From: Isoetes taiwanensis
Taxonomy: Eukaryota > Streptophyta > Lycopodiopsida > Isoetales > Isoetaceae
Assembly (NCBI GenBank): GCA_021234155.1
Contig: JAJEKV010000320.1
Coordinates: 62,001-126,000 of the forward strand
Length of the DNA: 64,000 nt
Reading direction: 5' to 3'
Shown here: positions 1 through 11,985 of the stretch, piece by piece
How positions within the stretch are numbered: the stretch's first letter is position 1
Layout of the letters: every line of letters begins with the position of its first letter
Translations under genes and position numbers: made by a program
Notes under the pieces: model-generated
What the model was told of the DNA's origin: nothing
Database searches by the model: none
What the model saw: the letters and a program-made list of their open reading frames with translations, nothing else

Positions 1-95
1 CTCCTGCTACTACTCCGAGAACTTGATCTTGATAACCTGTCCTTTCTTTGCAGGAAATCAGACAACCTTTGCAATTTAGATCTCAAAGGAGCCAT
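1..95 (-). CDS. SAUR auxin-responsive protein, 5' end only (cut by window edge)
   Basis: This is the N-terminal coding part of a small auxin-up RNA protein read on the minus strand; the rest lies outside the window. The start codon is the complement of 93-95. The encoded N-terminus (MAPLRSKLQRLSDFLQRK, then a Ser/Arg-rich stretch) is almost the same as the intact minus-strand SAUR at 61408-61833, so the start is set by paralogy. A minus-strand TATA-like box (TATAAAT, 175-181) lies about 80 bases upstream. It is divergent from the SAUR at 1328. SAUR proteins are early auxin-response proteins that promote cell expansion by restraining PP2C.D phosphatases (family knowledge). Whether the missing part is intact cannot be seen. 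Confidence 0.85.
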   Translation of the reverse strand, partial: MAPLRSKLQRLSDFLQRKDRLSRSSSRSSSR

Positions 96-174
96 GGCAA
101 GCAATAGAAAGTAAGAAGTTGTGAATAAGAATATGAGAAGGAAGAAGTGTTGGAAAAGAGAAAGATGAGGCTGG

Positions 175-181
175 ATTTATA
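175..181 (-). promoter_or_regulatory. TATA box of the minus-strand SAUR at the window start
   Basis: TATAAAT on the minus strand about 80 bases upstream of the ATG at 95. Equivalent TATA-like sites occur in the paralogous promoters near 61874-61882 and 63643-63649, which supports the assignment. Confidence 0.55.
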
Positions 182-1241
182 ACCAAGATGGGTAGGACAT
201 TTGAGTACACAATAAATGGGCGGACCTACTTCTTCTTTTCAGCACATGCATTTGTCTACACAAGTTGTATTACTTGCTTCTCTTACCACATGCATATTGG
301 CACAAAGTAATGTCTCAACTGTAAGGCAGTTGTGGCGTGGGCCAGATAGTGTCAGGATAAATTCTGGACAATGCAGCACCGTATATTGTTGACAAGGTGA
401 ACCTGTTTCTTAGATATTCTAATGCTGTGACTTGAATCCAGAATACAGTAAAATAAGAAAACTGTTGTTAATTGTGTTTTAAAAGAGACCAGTAAAATAT
501 CTATCTAGATATTATGTATCTAGGGATCATGTTTCTGGATGCCATACTTAAAAAAGCTATGGCGAGCAAGAACTTGTGAGGAGGGATGTGTTGGAAATAT
601 GAAGGCTTGGTTGGTTTTATCACCAATATGGATTGCTGCAAGGAGGACGATTGCAAGTACAGATTAAATGCCTGGACCCATTTTCACAGGCATTTGTCTA
701 CATATTCAGACAAATCATATTATTTGGATGTCTTACTTTAGCTTGTGACATGCAACAGACTATTTCTTGCTGGTACGAGGCATTGTCCAACCTTAAAGCA
801 CTTGTAGAGTGGACCAAAAAATGTGTCAGACATACCATGTGGTGGATCCTTGTAGAACAACATGAGAGGAGTAGAGGTTCCTTACTCCATTACTTGGCAT
901 CAAATATCTTTGGTGTTATAAACTTGAATTCTTCTGAGCAACATGATATTGCTCACAGCATACCACAGTGGAATTTGTCAAAATTTGGCAGTATTATAAT
1001 GGTTGAGTACACAAAAATACGACAGCTGCCGAAACTTTTCCGGCTATGCTTGTCCTCAACTGTGCGCTTTTGTCCACCAATGTCATATTCCTTTCCTACT
1101 TGTTCATGTTTGCCAAGTAATGCCAAGACCAACCTCAATATTGGCCATGCCATGCCTGTTGTATTTGCAGACAGCTTGAATCCCATGAAGGAGACTATTT
1201 ACTTATTGTTCTTGCTACTTGCCCTTACCCTTGGTATTGAC

Positions 1242-1248
1242 TATAAAA
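1242..1248 (+). promoter_or_regulatory. TATA box of the plus-strand SAUR
   Basis: TATAAAA, 80 bases upstream of the ATG at 1328, in the right place for a core promoter of this intronless gene. No AuxRE (TGTCTC) assignment was made because isolated hexamers carry little weight. Confidence 0.55.
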
Positions 1249-1327
1249 TGAAGCATTCCTTCAGTTATGATGCAATATGTTCTTTCTACAGATTTCCTAG
1301 TTTATTCCCTTTTTCTAGCACCAGGAA

Positions 1328-1747
1328 ATGGCTTCCCTGAAGGCTAAGTTCTGCAGGTTTTATGAGTTCCTTGGGAACAGAAATATGCTATCAAGGTCAA
1401 ATTCTTGGGCCACGAGTAGCAACTGTAGTTCTTCAGACTTGGACAGCAACTGCGAGGGAGAAGCATGCTGCTCTGGGTTTTGTGAAGTGCCTGAAGGTTG
1501 TATAGCAATGTATGTGGGAGGGCAAAGGCAAAGATTTGTCGTGGACACTGAGATTTTGAGATGCCCATTTATGAGAAGGCTGCTTGATAGATCTGCCCAA
1601 GAGTATGGATTTGAATATAATGGAGGCCTTACAATCCCTTGTGAGCCAGTATTGTTTGAACACTTGCTATGGCTTTTGCGCAAGGACAAAAAGCAGACAG
1701 CTAAACTCCAGATTGATGAGCTGCTGGATTTCTATCACGATTGTTAG
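1328..1747 (+). CDS. SAUR family auxin-responsive protein, intact, 139 aa
   Basis: Single-exon SAUR gene. The N-terminal third is variable and Ser/Cys-rich (LSRSNSWATSS). The conserved SAUR domain starts at about residue 54 (VPEGCIAMYVG), continues through QRFVVDTEIL, FMRRLLDRSAQEYGF and the LTIPCEPVLFEHLLWLL block, and ends at DELLDFYHDC. Length and absence of introns are usual for the family. The start is set by the ATG that follows a TATA box at 1242 and matches the paralogous pseudogene start at 62454. Likely role: early auxin-induced growth control through PP2C.D phosphatase inhibition (known for the family, not shown here). It is divergent from the minus-strand SAUR at 95. It differs from the minus-strand copies by VGGQRQRFVVD against VGEKRQRFVVP, so plus and minus genes are two subgroups. 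Confidence 0.93.
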   Translation: MASLKAKFCRFYEFLGNRNMLSRSNSWATSSNCSSSDLDSNCEGEACCSGFCEVPEGCIAMYVGGQRQRFVVDTEILRCPFMRRLLDRSAQEYGFEYNGGLTIPCEPVLFEHLLWLLRKDKKQTAKLQIDELLDFYHDC

Positions 1748-4700
1748 ATTGACTCCCACTATGGGTTGAATGTACAGATACGTCTCAGATGAGCAAATGA
1801 AAAGAAGTAACAATTATCCTCCAAGATCACATGTTTTTTTCTGCTGAATGTTTCTTGTGCTCTTTGCTATACGTTCTTAGTTCTTATCTTCTAAAAAGAT
1901 GGATACTGTATCTAGAGTTTTGCGTTTACAAACAACTCAATGAAAATTTACATTTGAGCAAGCTTTGTCTGATAAACAAACAATACATAGGATCACAAAA
2001 TAAGAATAAGGCTCCTGGCTTTGGACATCTAGCATACAGATAATACACAAATAATGAAGTATTGAAGATGAAATTTAAAGAGGAACATAATAATATGACA
2101 TTGTTATCTGAGTTATTTTCTTTCTATTCCATATCAAAATTGAACTTTTTTATATTGTTTTACATGATGGAACTCCTCCTTAAGAGCTCTGTCGTCTGCA
2201 GCAAGCGATAACTCATAACGCAAATTCCTGCTAAAAGCCATCTGGAACATTAAAACAAAATCAATCTTCCTTATGACGAATGTTCAGGTTATTCATTCTC
2301 TCACTGTGAATAGAAAATGCGTGGTCTTGTAGAACATGCACTTGTTTGCACATCGAAAAAGCTTAGAGTTGTTTGACACTGCAGATTTGAATGTGGATTA
2401 ACTTGTTTCCTGCTAATGGATCTTCGACAATGCATGCCCTTGGTTGAGGTCCGTTTTTGGTAAGCCCAATTTCCATTCCCTTCATCTGCATTTCCTCCAA
2501 TTTCCATTGTCCATTGTCTGACGAAAATGTCTGACGAAAATTCCGGAAACATGTCTTTTAAGATAATCTAACGTCTTAAAAGATAAGCTCAATATCTTTT
2601 TAAGTTGCTTGCTTACTTTTGTATAATCCTCGAGGTCCTATCGGTTTAGGTGGTCTGATGGATTTATTTAAATAATGTGGGTTGGCTATAAAATTGTGTG
2701 CCAACCATTGTCCCATTGTGGCATTAATTGTGGCATTCATAGAGCCTTGTATGAGGGGAAGTGTGTTCTTGCATATCACCACAATCAACTGGAATATTAT
2801 GTTTGGAATGTATATACATTATGGCAGTATCCAATGTGGAAGGACTTTATCTGATGGAATGCCTGAACGAAATGTAATCACTTAGAATATTATGATTTCA
2901 TCCATGTCTCGATAGTGGGAACCTTGAGGATGTTGTAAATATGTTTCTAAGAATGCCAGAGCAGTGTGTATTCTCATGTCTGCTACAGGATCGAGGAGAA
3001 GTGGAGTTGTATAATTGCTCTCCTTGAGAACCAGGTAGGCTTTGCAATCATGCTGCTTTGTGACGAGCCTGCCGAGTTGACCCTCCTGGCAACTCGGGAT
3101 CTTGTCAAAACTTCCACTAATTCTAGGTTAGTATTATGGTGAAGAATTGAATCTTCCCTTTGCACAGTTGAAATTACATACTCCAAACTCAATGGGAAAA
3201 TACTTATGAATTCAATGTAATTATATAATGTTAACATCCAAAGAGTTCACTATTCTCAACAAATATAACATCTAACTGTGAACAATTCAACCCAGAAGCT
3301 TCGCTCAACCACGATCCTCAGTTGCACTGCTGCCATCCCTTGCTTATTCACTGCACATGCACTCACTGGGGTTAGTCCTCGTGACTAAGTGGGGATCTCC
3401 TGGCTGCCACTATATGCGTGGAAATACTTTGGAAATCTTGGATAAGCACAAACACAGACGGAAAATCCTACGTGAGTACAGTGCTAAGACAATGACAACA
3501 TAATTCAAGGAAATATCAAACTCTGACCAACAAAAGCAAAGAACATAGCCAGAACAACAAAGCATCAGAAACATAGCTCCGGGACAATGGGAAGTTCGGC
3601 CCGACCTACATGCAGAGGCCACGTTAGCGAGAGAAATGCCTAGCCACTCACATTAGAGCCCCGTTCATATGAGTTGGTGGGGTGAACCTCGCGGTGTGCG
3701 ATACCCTTCCTTCCCCCCGTCGCCCATTTGGAGGACCGCTTACCATGGAATCACAGAGGTGACGTAGCATCCCTGCCAGGAGAATTACGCCAGGTGTCAC
3801 AGAGCATAAGAATAACACAAAGAAACAAAGATGAATATGAGCATGCCATAGCAACCTAGGCCACCGAACCTAGAAGCCCGACCCCAGAGGATCCAAGAGA
3901 TAACAAAATACCAAGACAACAGTGGAACAATGCAAAGACCAAGACATGTGAAGTTCATTAGATATTTAGTATACATGTTCCTACATTTTACCCTTGCAGA
4001 GGTTGCCCATACAACCTACTCATGTTGAAGCGAGCTCAGCGATGAAAACTAGAATAACAATTCAAAGATGAAGAAATATCAAATCATTTATCACATTGAT
4101 GTAAATCCAATGTCGTGCACTTTGCTGAATAAAATAGAGATATAAGCATTCTCCAATGTGCAAAGCTTACCTTCGAATCATTTCCCCTATAAGGACTGCA
4201 AATATACTCATGTCAATGTCACTCACTAGTTATATTAACAAGTGTTTCTTATTGCCAACGTAGGATTCCTTGCCATAACCACATTGTAAAAGCCCCATAA
4301 GCTTCATATTCAGATACTCTCTTCAACCTAGTAATGTGAATCTCACCCAAATTCCCCACATTCTGTCGAGTCCCCATATTGACCTTTCTTGCTCTGCAAT
4401 CCATATCTATTCGCTTTTCTTCCTTTCTGGCTAACTCCATAGCCATGGCGATCAATGTTGTTTTCTATTTTACCAGATCAAGGCTAAATATTTCCTCCCA
4501 GTTCTCTGAAAAACATACAATGTGGCTATTCCGACTCTGCATGGCAGAAAATGTCTCCCTTCTTGCAACAAAGCTTGCAACAACATGTTTTTAGAAGAAG
4601 GAATAAATCTAAGGGAATTGGGTACAAATTCTTTATTTTGGCTAAGAATCCAAGGTCAGATCTTCTGGATGACTCAAACTGTAGGAACTTGTGGCTGAAC

Positions 4701-4930
4701 AGGTATAGGGGCATCCCTGTGGATCTGCCATAGCCAGGAGGTCCGAGCATTTCGATTTCCACTACAGCTGGCGGATTTTGCTGGCTAGACCGGCTTGCCA
4801 CAGTTCCAACTCCATTTCATTCATGCAGATGGGATTGGAAATCCATGCACCCAGAGAAAGATAACCATAAGAAAGAAGCGACATAGAGATAGAATTAAGC
4901 TATACAATTCTGGGCTGTGAGAACTACAAA
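1748..4930. other. Non-coding; first 500 bases are the duplicated SAUR 3' flank
   Basis: 1748-2260 aligns by eye with 62808-63290 downstream of the SAUR pseudogene (shared words around GAAGATGAAATTTAA and CTTAAGAGCTC), so it belongs to the segmental duplication. 2260-4930 has no ORF with a recognisable domain. The stretch 3600-3860 is GC-richer than its surroundings and may be an old repeat, but I cannot name it. Short minus-strand frames here (for example 4526-4801) have no family features. Confidence 0.4.
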
Positions 4931-5541
4931 GGTGCTTTGTGTATGGTCACTTATTGTATTTCTTTCTGTTATTGCAGGGTTGGACAAGTTGCCTCTGCCA
5001 GTTGAAAGTAATAGAGATTATCCTGTCACCATCTTGATTCCAGGTTTAAAACCATGAGTCTTGCACTAAACTTATGGGCAATCTTTTGCAAACAAGCTAT
5101 AGGACGTTGTGCCTTTAAAAGTTATAGATACTTAGTTATGATTCTGTTCTATGGCATTTTAATTCTGTGCTATGGACCGATAGGTAGAGAAATAAGCACA
5201 GGGAGGAAGCAATGGACATGGTTATTATTCTATCCTGTGGATCTCAATTATATGAGTTGGTTATGAATGCTCTATGGCATTTTAGTTGTGTCTGTCAGTG
5301 ATGCAAGCAAGATAGGAAATTAATGCTGAGAACATGTGCACAGATAATTAGTTGTAAAATAAAGGTTTGCCAGCCAAGGAAAACCATCCATCCAGACAGA
5401 AATAGGCACGGAGATGAGGCAACAAAAATAGTGTGCCTTAGGGATCTTAGTTATATGTGTCAGCCATGCATGGCAATGGGCAAAATAAGAAATTAATGTC
5501 GATTGGCCACCAGAAACCCATCTACCCAGAGTGCCTAATCA
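4930..5541. repeat. Dispersed repeat, copy 1 (partner at 8340-8700)
   Basis: 5270-5405 and 8530-8665 share a long, gently diverged stretch: GCAAGATAGRAAATTAATGC, AACATGTRCACAGAT, then CAGCCARGGAAAACCA followed by CATCCAGA. Both contain a repeated word TTMTGTGCTATRG. No coding capacity is seen. The fold-back element at 5542 sits at the right edge of this copy. Element class is unknown; both copies have the same orientation. Confidence 0.55.
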
Positions 5542-5942
5542 TGACATTAATAAATATAACCATTGGATCCAACACATTTAAATTAAAATCCCCCTTAAAC
5601 CCCCTTTGGTTTGGGTGCATATTCACACGGGGGGTGACTCAGGGCATCGAGGGTCGGATTGGCATATTAAGCCCCTTATTCCTTAATCTACACCGTACGT
5701 AAAGTTCCTCATTTGTGGGGTATGCAAGTACAAGATTTGCTATACTGTATAATAAGATTCGCAAAATACTATAAGATTTCAACCGGAATACTATATGGTG
5801 TTGATTTCGTACGTGCAAAATACAATTATGAGGGCTCACGCCCCTCGTCACCCCGCGGTGAATATGCACCCAAACCAAAAGGGGTTTAAGGGGGATTTTA
5901 ATTTAAATGTGTTGGATCCAATGGTTATATTTATTAATGTCA
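5542..5942. mobile_element. Fold-back MITE with ~85-base terminal inverted repeats
   Basis: The first ~85 bases (from TGACATTAATAAATATAACC) and the last ~85 bases are reverse complements with only a few mismatches; they run inward to GGTGCATATTCAC on the left and GTGAATATGCACC on the right. The centre (about 230 bases) codes for nothing. Non-autonomous DNA transposon; superfamily not assignable because a clear target-site duplication was not found. Related copies occur at 19256-19640 and as a remnant at 41283-41345. Confidence 0.8.
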
Positions 5943-5982
5943 ATGGTAGTTATGTGTTGGTTATTATACTAAAAAAATTTTT

Positions 5983-5997
5983 TGGCCCTTCGGGCCA
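5983..5997. repeat. GC hairpin between T and A runs
   Basis: TGGCCC-TTC-GGGCCA, a perfect 6-bp stem, preceded by a T run and followed by an A run. The loop recalls the cTTCGg hairpins at 19136-19173, so it may be a worn LINE or SINE end; it would also fold as a stable RNA hairpin. Confidence 0.4.
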
Positions 5998-6893
5998 TTA
6001 AAAAAAAACAGACGTGAGAATATAAAAGACATTTAAAACATAAAGATAGTGTAGGGTTGCATCTTGAACCTTGGAATCCAAATATGCACTAAGGATTTAA
6101 TATTTGAAGTATACTAGATAACCATCGTTTAAATATTTAGAACTTGAACAATTATATTGAACTTGAGAATTCACATGTGATTGTGTCGAATGGAATGGAA
6201 TGTGTGATGTTAACGTTAATAAAGCAATCGTCTAATAAAGCAATTGTGCGTACAATAGCCTCTCCAACTTGTTTCCTCATCAAAAAGGAAAAAAATGTGC
6301 CAATGGCGCTTGTTCCCATCGATCAAATGCACATTCAACTTGATAATTAACTAATACTCAAGTCCAATGTGACAAAAATTTGCAAAACATTTCGCCTAAC
6401 CTTAAATGGGGATCTCCAGAAACTCCTGCCAATGCCCTGGATTCAACCCTATAATTATGGAGCACGAAAACAGACACCATAAACAAATACCCAATTACAA
6501 AACCCACATGCCCAAATGACAAATACACATTTGGAAGCCGAAGAAATCTTTGAGATAATGATTAGAAAGGTGCAAAGCAGAGCGAATCCGGTTGGGTCCA
6601 GGAAAGAAGCGGTTGGGTATGCCAAGAACATCTCGCAAGAAGGATTCAAGCATAGGACAATATCTACTCATTTTCCACCATACTTTCCACTTCTCACTCC
6701 ACGACTTAGATACATCCAGGAAAGGAAGAATTTATTGTTGAAATGGCCCTTTGATAAAATATGCTATTTATTGGACAAGAAAATCCCGATGTATACGGTG
6801 GAAGTGTAAAAACGTTTGCTTCAACCGAATAAATCAATTCAATGAGATTAAATCAATGATTTTGTTTTCATTACCGGTAAAAGTGGACCTTAC

Positions 6894-7660
6894 CTTGATT
6901 TCCTCTTCGAGTAATATGAAGATATAGGCGTGCAAACTTCTTGTGTCTTTGAGATCACAAAGTCCCGCTTAATACTGTAATTTGGATTTGTCTCATATAG
7001 AGTCTTCATTTGCCTTGTAGATTTAGCATCTTCTTTTTCTTGAAGCCAACACGAAAAAAGGCATCAAGCCATATTACACCAACTGGTTTCCCAAGAATCG
7101 GAGGTCCATTTGATATTATTGGACCCGGCAAGTAAGCTGAACCGATAGGTGATTCAAGAACTGGCTCAATTTCTAGAAAAGGCAAAGCGGTATGATGTCG
7201 TCCGATGCAAACTCACAAAAAGGAGAGTGTGACCCATCCTAGTAAGTCGATTGCCCAATAATTACTCATTCCTTGTATAACTCCCCAAGAAATCAAATAT
7301 CCTACCACAATTCCGACAAATGACCTAAAAAGCAGGCTGGGGAACAATTATAGATGTGAAAATCAGAGATTCAAATGGGGCAAAGCCGATAGGCAAAGAA
7401 AGAACCCCAAAGCAGTTCATTTTTGAAGAAGGTCGCTTTCTTTCGCAAGTATGGTCATCCATCCAAAACCACACTAATAATAACCAACAGCCGCGAGACT
7501 CTTTCGAAAACTCCAACTTAAATCTGTGAATGAGCACATGATAAATCCCCAACGGGAGCCCGTAAACAACAATTAGAGTAACGATCTTCGCAAATATCAT
7601 CGCACCCCAAGACTGCGTCTTTCGACTTTTCAAGAATCCCAAGGCTCCTCAGCTCCATAT
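6894..7660 (-). pseudogene. Rhomboid-like intramembrane protease pseudogene (minus strand)
   Basis: Reading the minus strand, a frame encodes SLPIGFAPFESLIFTSIIVP (near 7330-7400), then after frame changes CFLGHLS (7314-7334) and then GIVVGYLISWGV. Together this reproduces the C-terminal active-site block of plant rhomboid-like proteins, in which the His of FLGHLSG is catalytic and the next segment is a membrane helix ending G-Y-L-x-x-W-G. At least two single-base frame changes are needed around 7313-7340, so the copy is broken (or the sequence has errors). Downstream on the same strand, 6894-7210 contains another open stretch (IGSAYLPGPIISNG, KPVGVIWLDAFF, then YETNPNYSIKRDFV) ending at a good GTAAGG donor; it may be a further exon, but I do not recognise it. 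7667-7954 minus may be a degraded upstream exon. Confidence 0.5.
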
Positions 7661-7960
7661 TAAAGATTAGATGCAAGAAACTAATATGGGAAAATGAAGA
7701 AGTGATAAGACGCCCGGTTGCCTGCTGGAAACTACGGTTTCATAGCTCAATCCCACATCCAGTAACCTATGTTCTTGTTTTGAATGTAAAACCGGATAAG
7801 CGGAACAAATGGCGATTAAACAACCGCTACAGGTTTCTCGAGTATGTCGTAGATGAGAAGGCGACCCACTTGTGTATTTTGTTACATGGGGCACCGGAAT
7901 TGCTCCAACGAAGATCCGATCTATGATGGGTACCTTAAAAAAAAAAAAAGGCATTGAAGA

Positions 7961-8339
7961 TCACGACTGTCAAACCCGAATTCTCTGTTTCGCGGATCGC
8001 AGGAATGCAGAGATGATCAATTTAATCGCCCACAAATGATTCTTCCCTAAAATCTTCATTTTCATTTCCCAACACATAACCCTAAAATGGGTTATCTCGA
8101 GCCTTGCATGTCGGCGGGATATTTGATACAATCTGAAAATACAATATAAAAATAAATATATGATATATGGGTCTAAACCATTGGATATAGGCATCAAAAT
8201 TAGTTCAACCGTACGCGCACTCTAGATATACTAATCAGTATGCCTCATCAAATACATCCATGAAATCATATAAAAACCTTAGGGAAAAAAGTACAAAAAT
8301 ACAAAAGAAACCCCCTGTTATTATGCTACATATGGTACT
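7961..8339. other. Non-coding, nothing recognised
   Basis: No gene, repeat or element was recognised. A 13-base A run at 7937-7949 marks its left edge. Confidence 0.4.
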
Positions 8340-8700
8340 TTAATTATATGTGTTGGCTAGGTTGTACCAATGTGCACTGCACTTATACACTAATTGTATA
8401 AGAATTATGACACCTGATTAAGGGCTTGATCGGTCAGCAGAAATCGATCCGCTCAAAAGAATATAGGCACAGAGGAAGAAGTAATATAAGGATAGAATTA
8501 GACTGGTGGTGTAATATGGTGTTATGATTCTGTGCTATAGCATTTTGATTGTGTGTGTTGGTGTTACAAGCAAGATAGAAAATTAATGCTAAGAACATGT
8601 ACACAGATGGTTAGTTGTAGAATAGGGGGTCTGTCAGCCAGGGAAAACCACCCATCCAGATAGTTACGATTCTGGTTTGTAGAGACTGATTATATGTGGT
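8340..8700. repeat. Dispersed repeat, copy 2 (partner at 4930-5541)
   Basis: Aligns with 5130-5405 in the same orientation (see that entry). No coding capacity and no terminal repeats seen. Confidence 0.5.
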
Positions 8701-9040
8701 GGCAATGCAGGCGTGAGTGAAATCCTTCCATTGATTCCGGTCTTGGCCCTTCTGCCTTTCTTAAAAACCCCTTGGATTTCTGAGCTCTTGCTATAGCAGC
8801 TGCTATGGCGGCCTGCTATCTATCGGCTACAGAGCTTACCCCTTCTTAGACACAACCAAAATAGCAGGGGCCGAAGCTTCTGCTCCATCCTGGGCGTTGC
8901 ATTACCTGATGATGCCCAGTTACTCATGGGCAGCGGCAGCACCTGCTGAAGAAGCCCTCCCATTTCTTGGTAACCTTCAGAACTGATACTGGTCGCCATG
9001 AGTCTGGCTTTCCCTTGCTAGATCAGGACTGCTTTTGCAG

Positions 9041-9752
9041 AGACAGACCACAACTTCTTTTAGTTTCTGGAGTTGGCAAGTTCCAATGTTTGAAAGATTT
9101 ATGTCGGGCAAGAGATTTGGAGCATTAGCATCAACTACGGCAGGCAAATCTTCGATTGATCTTAGGCATGGCCTATACAAAACCTGGTATGTGCTATTGT
9201 GCAAACCCTTTTCCCTTTAAAAAAATAGATTAATTGTCTTTGGGTATGATATGGAACATGGTGGAACGAACCACTTTGTTTCAGAGTTAAACTTGTTGTT
9301 GAAGCAATGGTGCAAGGTAAGATTTAGGGGCGAACAATAGTTTGTAGCCTTTCTCTATCTCGTTAGCGTTTGATAGAACCCTAATAGTTTTTATTCAAGA
9401 ACATGGTTTTAGTTGAATAAGCTGGTTTGGTATGCAGTTAAACTTTAAGCATTTTCTCACATCTACATGAAGCAAGATTCATCAATCTCTGAAGCTCTCA
9501 GCTACTACCAGAGCGTACATACATGGACGGATAAGGTAAGTTACTAAATTCCAATTACTGCTACATTGAACTCCTGACATTAAACTGATAACTGCTATTA
9601 TTATATGGAAAGGATAAAAGATAGCTCCGAATTCTAAGAAATGATTCAAAAGCGAATTCTTGATCATACTTTTGCTGAATCTTGCTATTTCTTTGCAGGC
9701 TAGAGGAGCAGGCCAGACGAAGGGTTATCATTTATGAATGGCTGGATGTACC
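9041..9752 (+). other. Possible exons of an unrecognised plus-strand gene
   Basis: Three splice-bounded stretches deserve mention. 9041-9186 is open between a CAG acceptor and a G|GTATGT donor and encodes RFGALASTTAGKSSIDLRHG. A stretch ending at 9534 encodes EALSYYQSVHTWTDK before a GTAAGT donor. A segment starting after TTTGCAG at 9700 encodes ARGAGQTKGYHL and a stop. The last two join in frame. No family is recognised, and the pieces may be relics. Confidence 0.2.
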
Positions 9753-10379
9753 CGACCTTTATTATTATAGTTTTATTTTCGACTATTAATTGCAAACACA
9801 ATAGGAGGACAGGATGGATCATTTGCTAGAGGAGACTACGAGTTTGTGCACAAGTGTTACTGTAATTAATAATTTGGCCAAATCCTTATCTTATCTGGCC
9901 AAATCCTTGGTTCCTTAAATATGTAAATGTAAATTGCAACGGTATCCATCTGTCTCTAGTTTCTTTATTCTTATCGTACAGGTGATATTTTCTCACCAAT
10001 GTTTTCTCACCATTCTGCTTGCATACATAACTTTTTCAACTTTAGACATTTGAAACATCTACAGTACTTTAATTTTAGCATATCATGGTAGTAAAGGTAT
10101 TACAGAAGTTTATATGAAATGGTGTTCACAATGTTCCAAAGTTCATACAGCTTCAAAGAAAAGGTGAATGCTCCAAAATTTATTGCTATGAGAATGACAA
10201 ACATCATCATTTGGATCATTATATATCCATGCTTGCTCCTTGTTTTGTCATAGAAGGAGGCATACCTTCTCCTTAATACTTCAGTAGCTTGTATTCATGC
10301 CAAGAAAGAAATATGAAATGCTATCTATCTATTTTATCGATAATCTTACCTAGCCAAATACTCAAAAGAATATTTTTAA

Positions 10380-10500
10380 ACATCCACGAAGACCAAGAGA
10401 TCGTGGGACCTATACAATGGGGCTAGTACAATCATTACTACTAGGATTAAAAAACCCTGCGTCGAAAGGTTTTCAAGGGAAAAACCTTGGTAGTAATGGT
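10380..10500 (-). repeat. SINE-like fragment
   Basis: Shares the word CATTACTACTARGATTAAAAA and a following GTTTTCAAG block with the SINE-like copy at 38225-38445, at similar spacing. Only this part of the element is present. Confidence 0.45.
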
Positions 10501-10722
10501 GATACTAGCCAATCAAGAATAAGTAAGAAAGTAAATCATGGCGACAATTAAGGACTCATCAATTGGTGATTAAGTATCTTACAGATTTATCGTTTTATTT
10601 GGTGGAGCAATGAAGATAAATAGACAGACAGAGGTCAAGAAATGTAGGTCAAGAGATGCAGTAGGTCAAGAGATGCAAAACACTTTTACTAGATCAAACA
10701 TTGTACCAATTCATAATCACAA

Positions 10723-10857
10723 CTTGGTAATGTAAAATATTTGTCTAAAGCATATAAGCTCAAATCTTCACCAAGATATTATAGACTCTCGGAGAAATGA
10801 ACTCCACTTTAAACCTTGGCAAATATGATGTCATCTAACAAATTGAACTTTAGAGAT

Positions 10858-10895
<38 letters not shown>

Positions 10896-11985
10896 TTGTT
10901 GAAGGACGTCAGACTTTACTGAATCAAAGAGTCAAATGCAAGTATAAATGCAAAGACAACAATAAAATCTAAGCGGATAAGCAGAGACCCACCAAGCGAA
11001 GCGATCTGCTTAAGCATAAGAGCGTACATCCAAATACTCCTTAAAGATCAGTCGCCTCTTACGAGGAACAAGTGAAGAACAACTGTGGCTCCTCCTCAAT
11101 AAATATTAATCAGGAAAATAGCAAAATGTTCCTCAATAAATTTTTTTGGCACTTGGCGTTCATGCACTGGAGCATCCAAGAATCTCAAGAAATAGAATCA
11201 GTGTATGAATTACATATGAGTTGATAATGTTATTGATGATACCAGCAATATGAGTTGGAAGTTAAATAGACGTTTATATGCATTGGGCTAGTGACAATAC
11301 CTCCATCTAGTGCAACTGTAATGTAAAATATAATGTAATGCAACTCCAACTGTAACTGTAACTTGGTAATGTAAAACATTTGTCCAAAGCATATAAGCTC
11401 AAATCTTCACCAAGATATTCTAGACTCTCAGAGAAATTGAACTTCACTTCAAACCTCGGCAAATATGATGTCATCTAATAAATTGAACTTTAGAAATGGT
11501 TTTTTTTTCTCTTTTTTTCTTTTTTGTTTTCTTTTTTTTCTTTTTTTTTTTGAAGGATGTCAGACTTTATTGAATCAAAGAGTCAAATACAAGTATAAAT
11601 GCAAAGAGAGGAATAAAATCTAAGCGGATAAGCAGAGACCCACCAAGTGAAGTGACCTGCCTAAATATAAGAACGCACATCCAAATACTCCTCAAAGAAC
11701 AATCGCCTCTTATGAGGAACAAGTGAAGAACAACTGTGGCTCTCCTCAATAAATATTAATTAGGAAAATAGCAAAATGTTGCTCAATAAAATTTTTGACA
11801 CTTGGCGTTCATGCACTAGAGCATCAAAGAATCTCAGGGAATGGAATCAGTCTATGAATTACATATGAGTTGATAACGTTATTGACGATACCAGCAATAT
11901 GAGTTGGAAGTTAAATAGAGGTTTATATGCATTGGGCTAGTGATAATATCTCCATCTAGTGCAACTGTCATTGCATGTTGGAAGT
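10723..11985. repeat. Two-copy tandem duplication (~639-base period) carrying a poly(A) retroposon end
   Basis: Copy A starts at about 10723 and copy B at about 11362. They share CTTGGTAATGTAAAAYATTTG, CATATAAGCTCAAATCTTC, a long T run (10861-10894 in A; a broken T/C run 11501-11551 in B), GTCAGACTTTAYTGAATC and GCATTGGGCTAGTGA. The T run followed by the complement of an AATAAAG signal reads as the 3' end of a minus-strand poly(A) retroposon that was present before the duplication. No coding sequence. Confidence 0.75.

Larger units (their letters stand above)
96..1327. promoter_or_regulatory. Divergent SAUR intergenic region with duplicated promoter modules
   Basis: No convincing gene. The stretch separates two divergently transcribed SAUR genes. 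It holds two related modules, roughly 120-370 and 585-840: each begins with a GTGTTGGAAA-like motif, then a TATA-like site (decayed in the second), then matching words such as GCATTTGTCTACA. Related modules recur at about 61850-62110 and 63600-63850. A 235-codon open frame across 633-1340 overlaps this promoter and runs into the SAUR start in another frame; it is treated as chance. Confidence 0.6.

Noticed and set aside
633-1340. 235-codon plus-strand frame upstream of the SAUR gene
   Set aside because: It covers the promoter, overlaps the SAUR start in another frame, has no motif and is not conserved in the duplicate at 62 kb.
3600-3860. Possible ribosomal or organelle DNA insert because of higher GC
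   Set aside because: No match to conserved rRNA words or organelle genes that I can recall.
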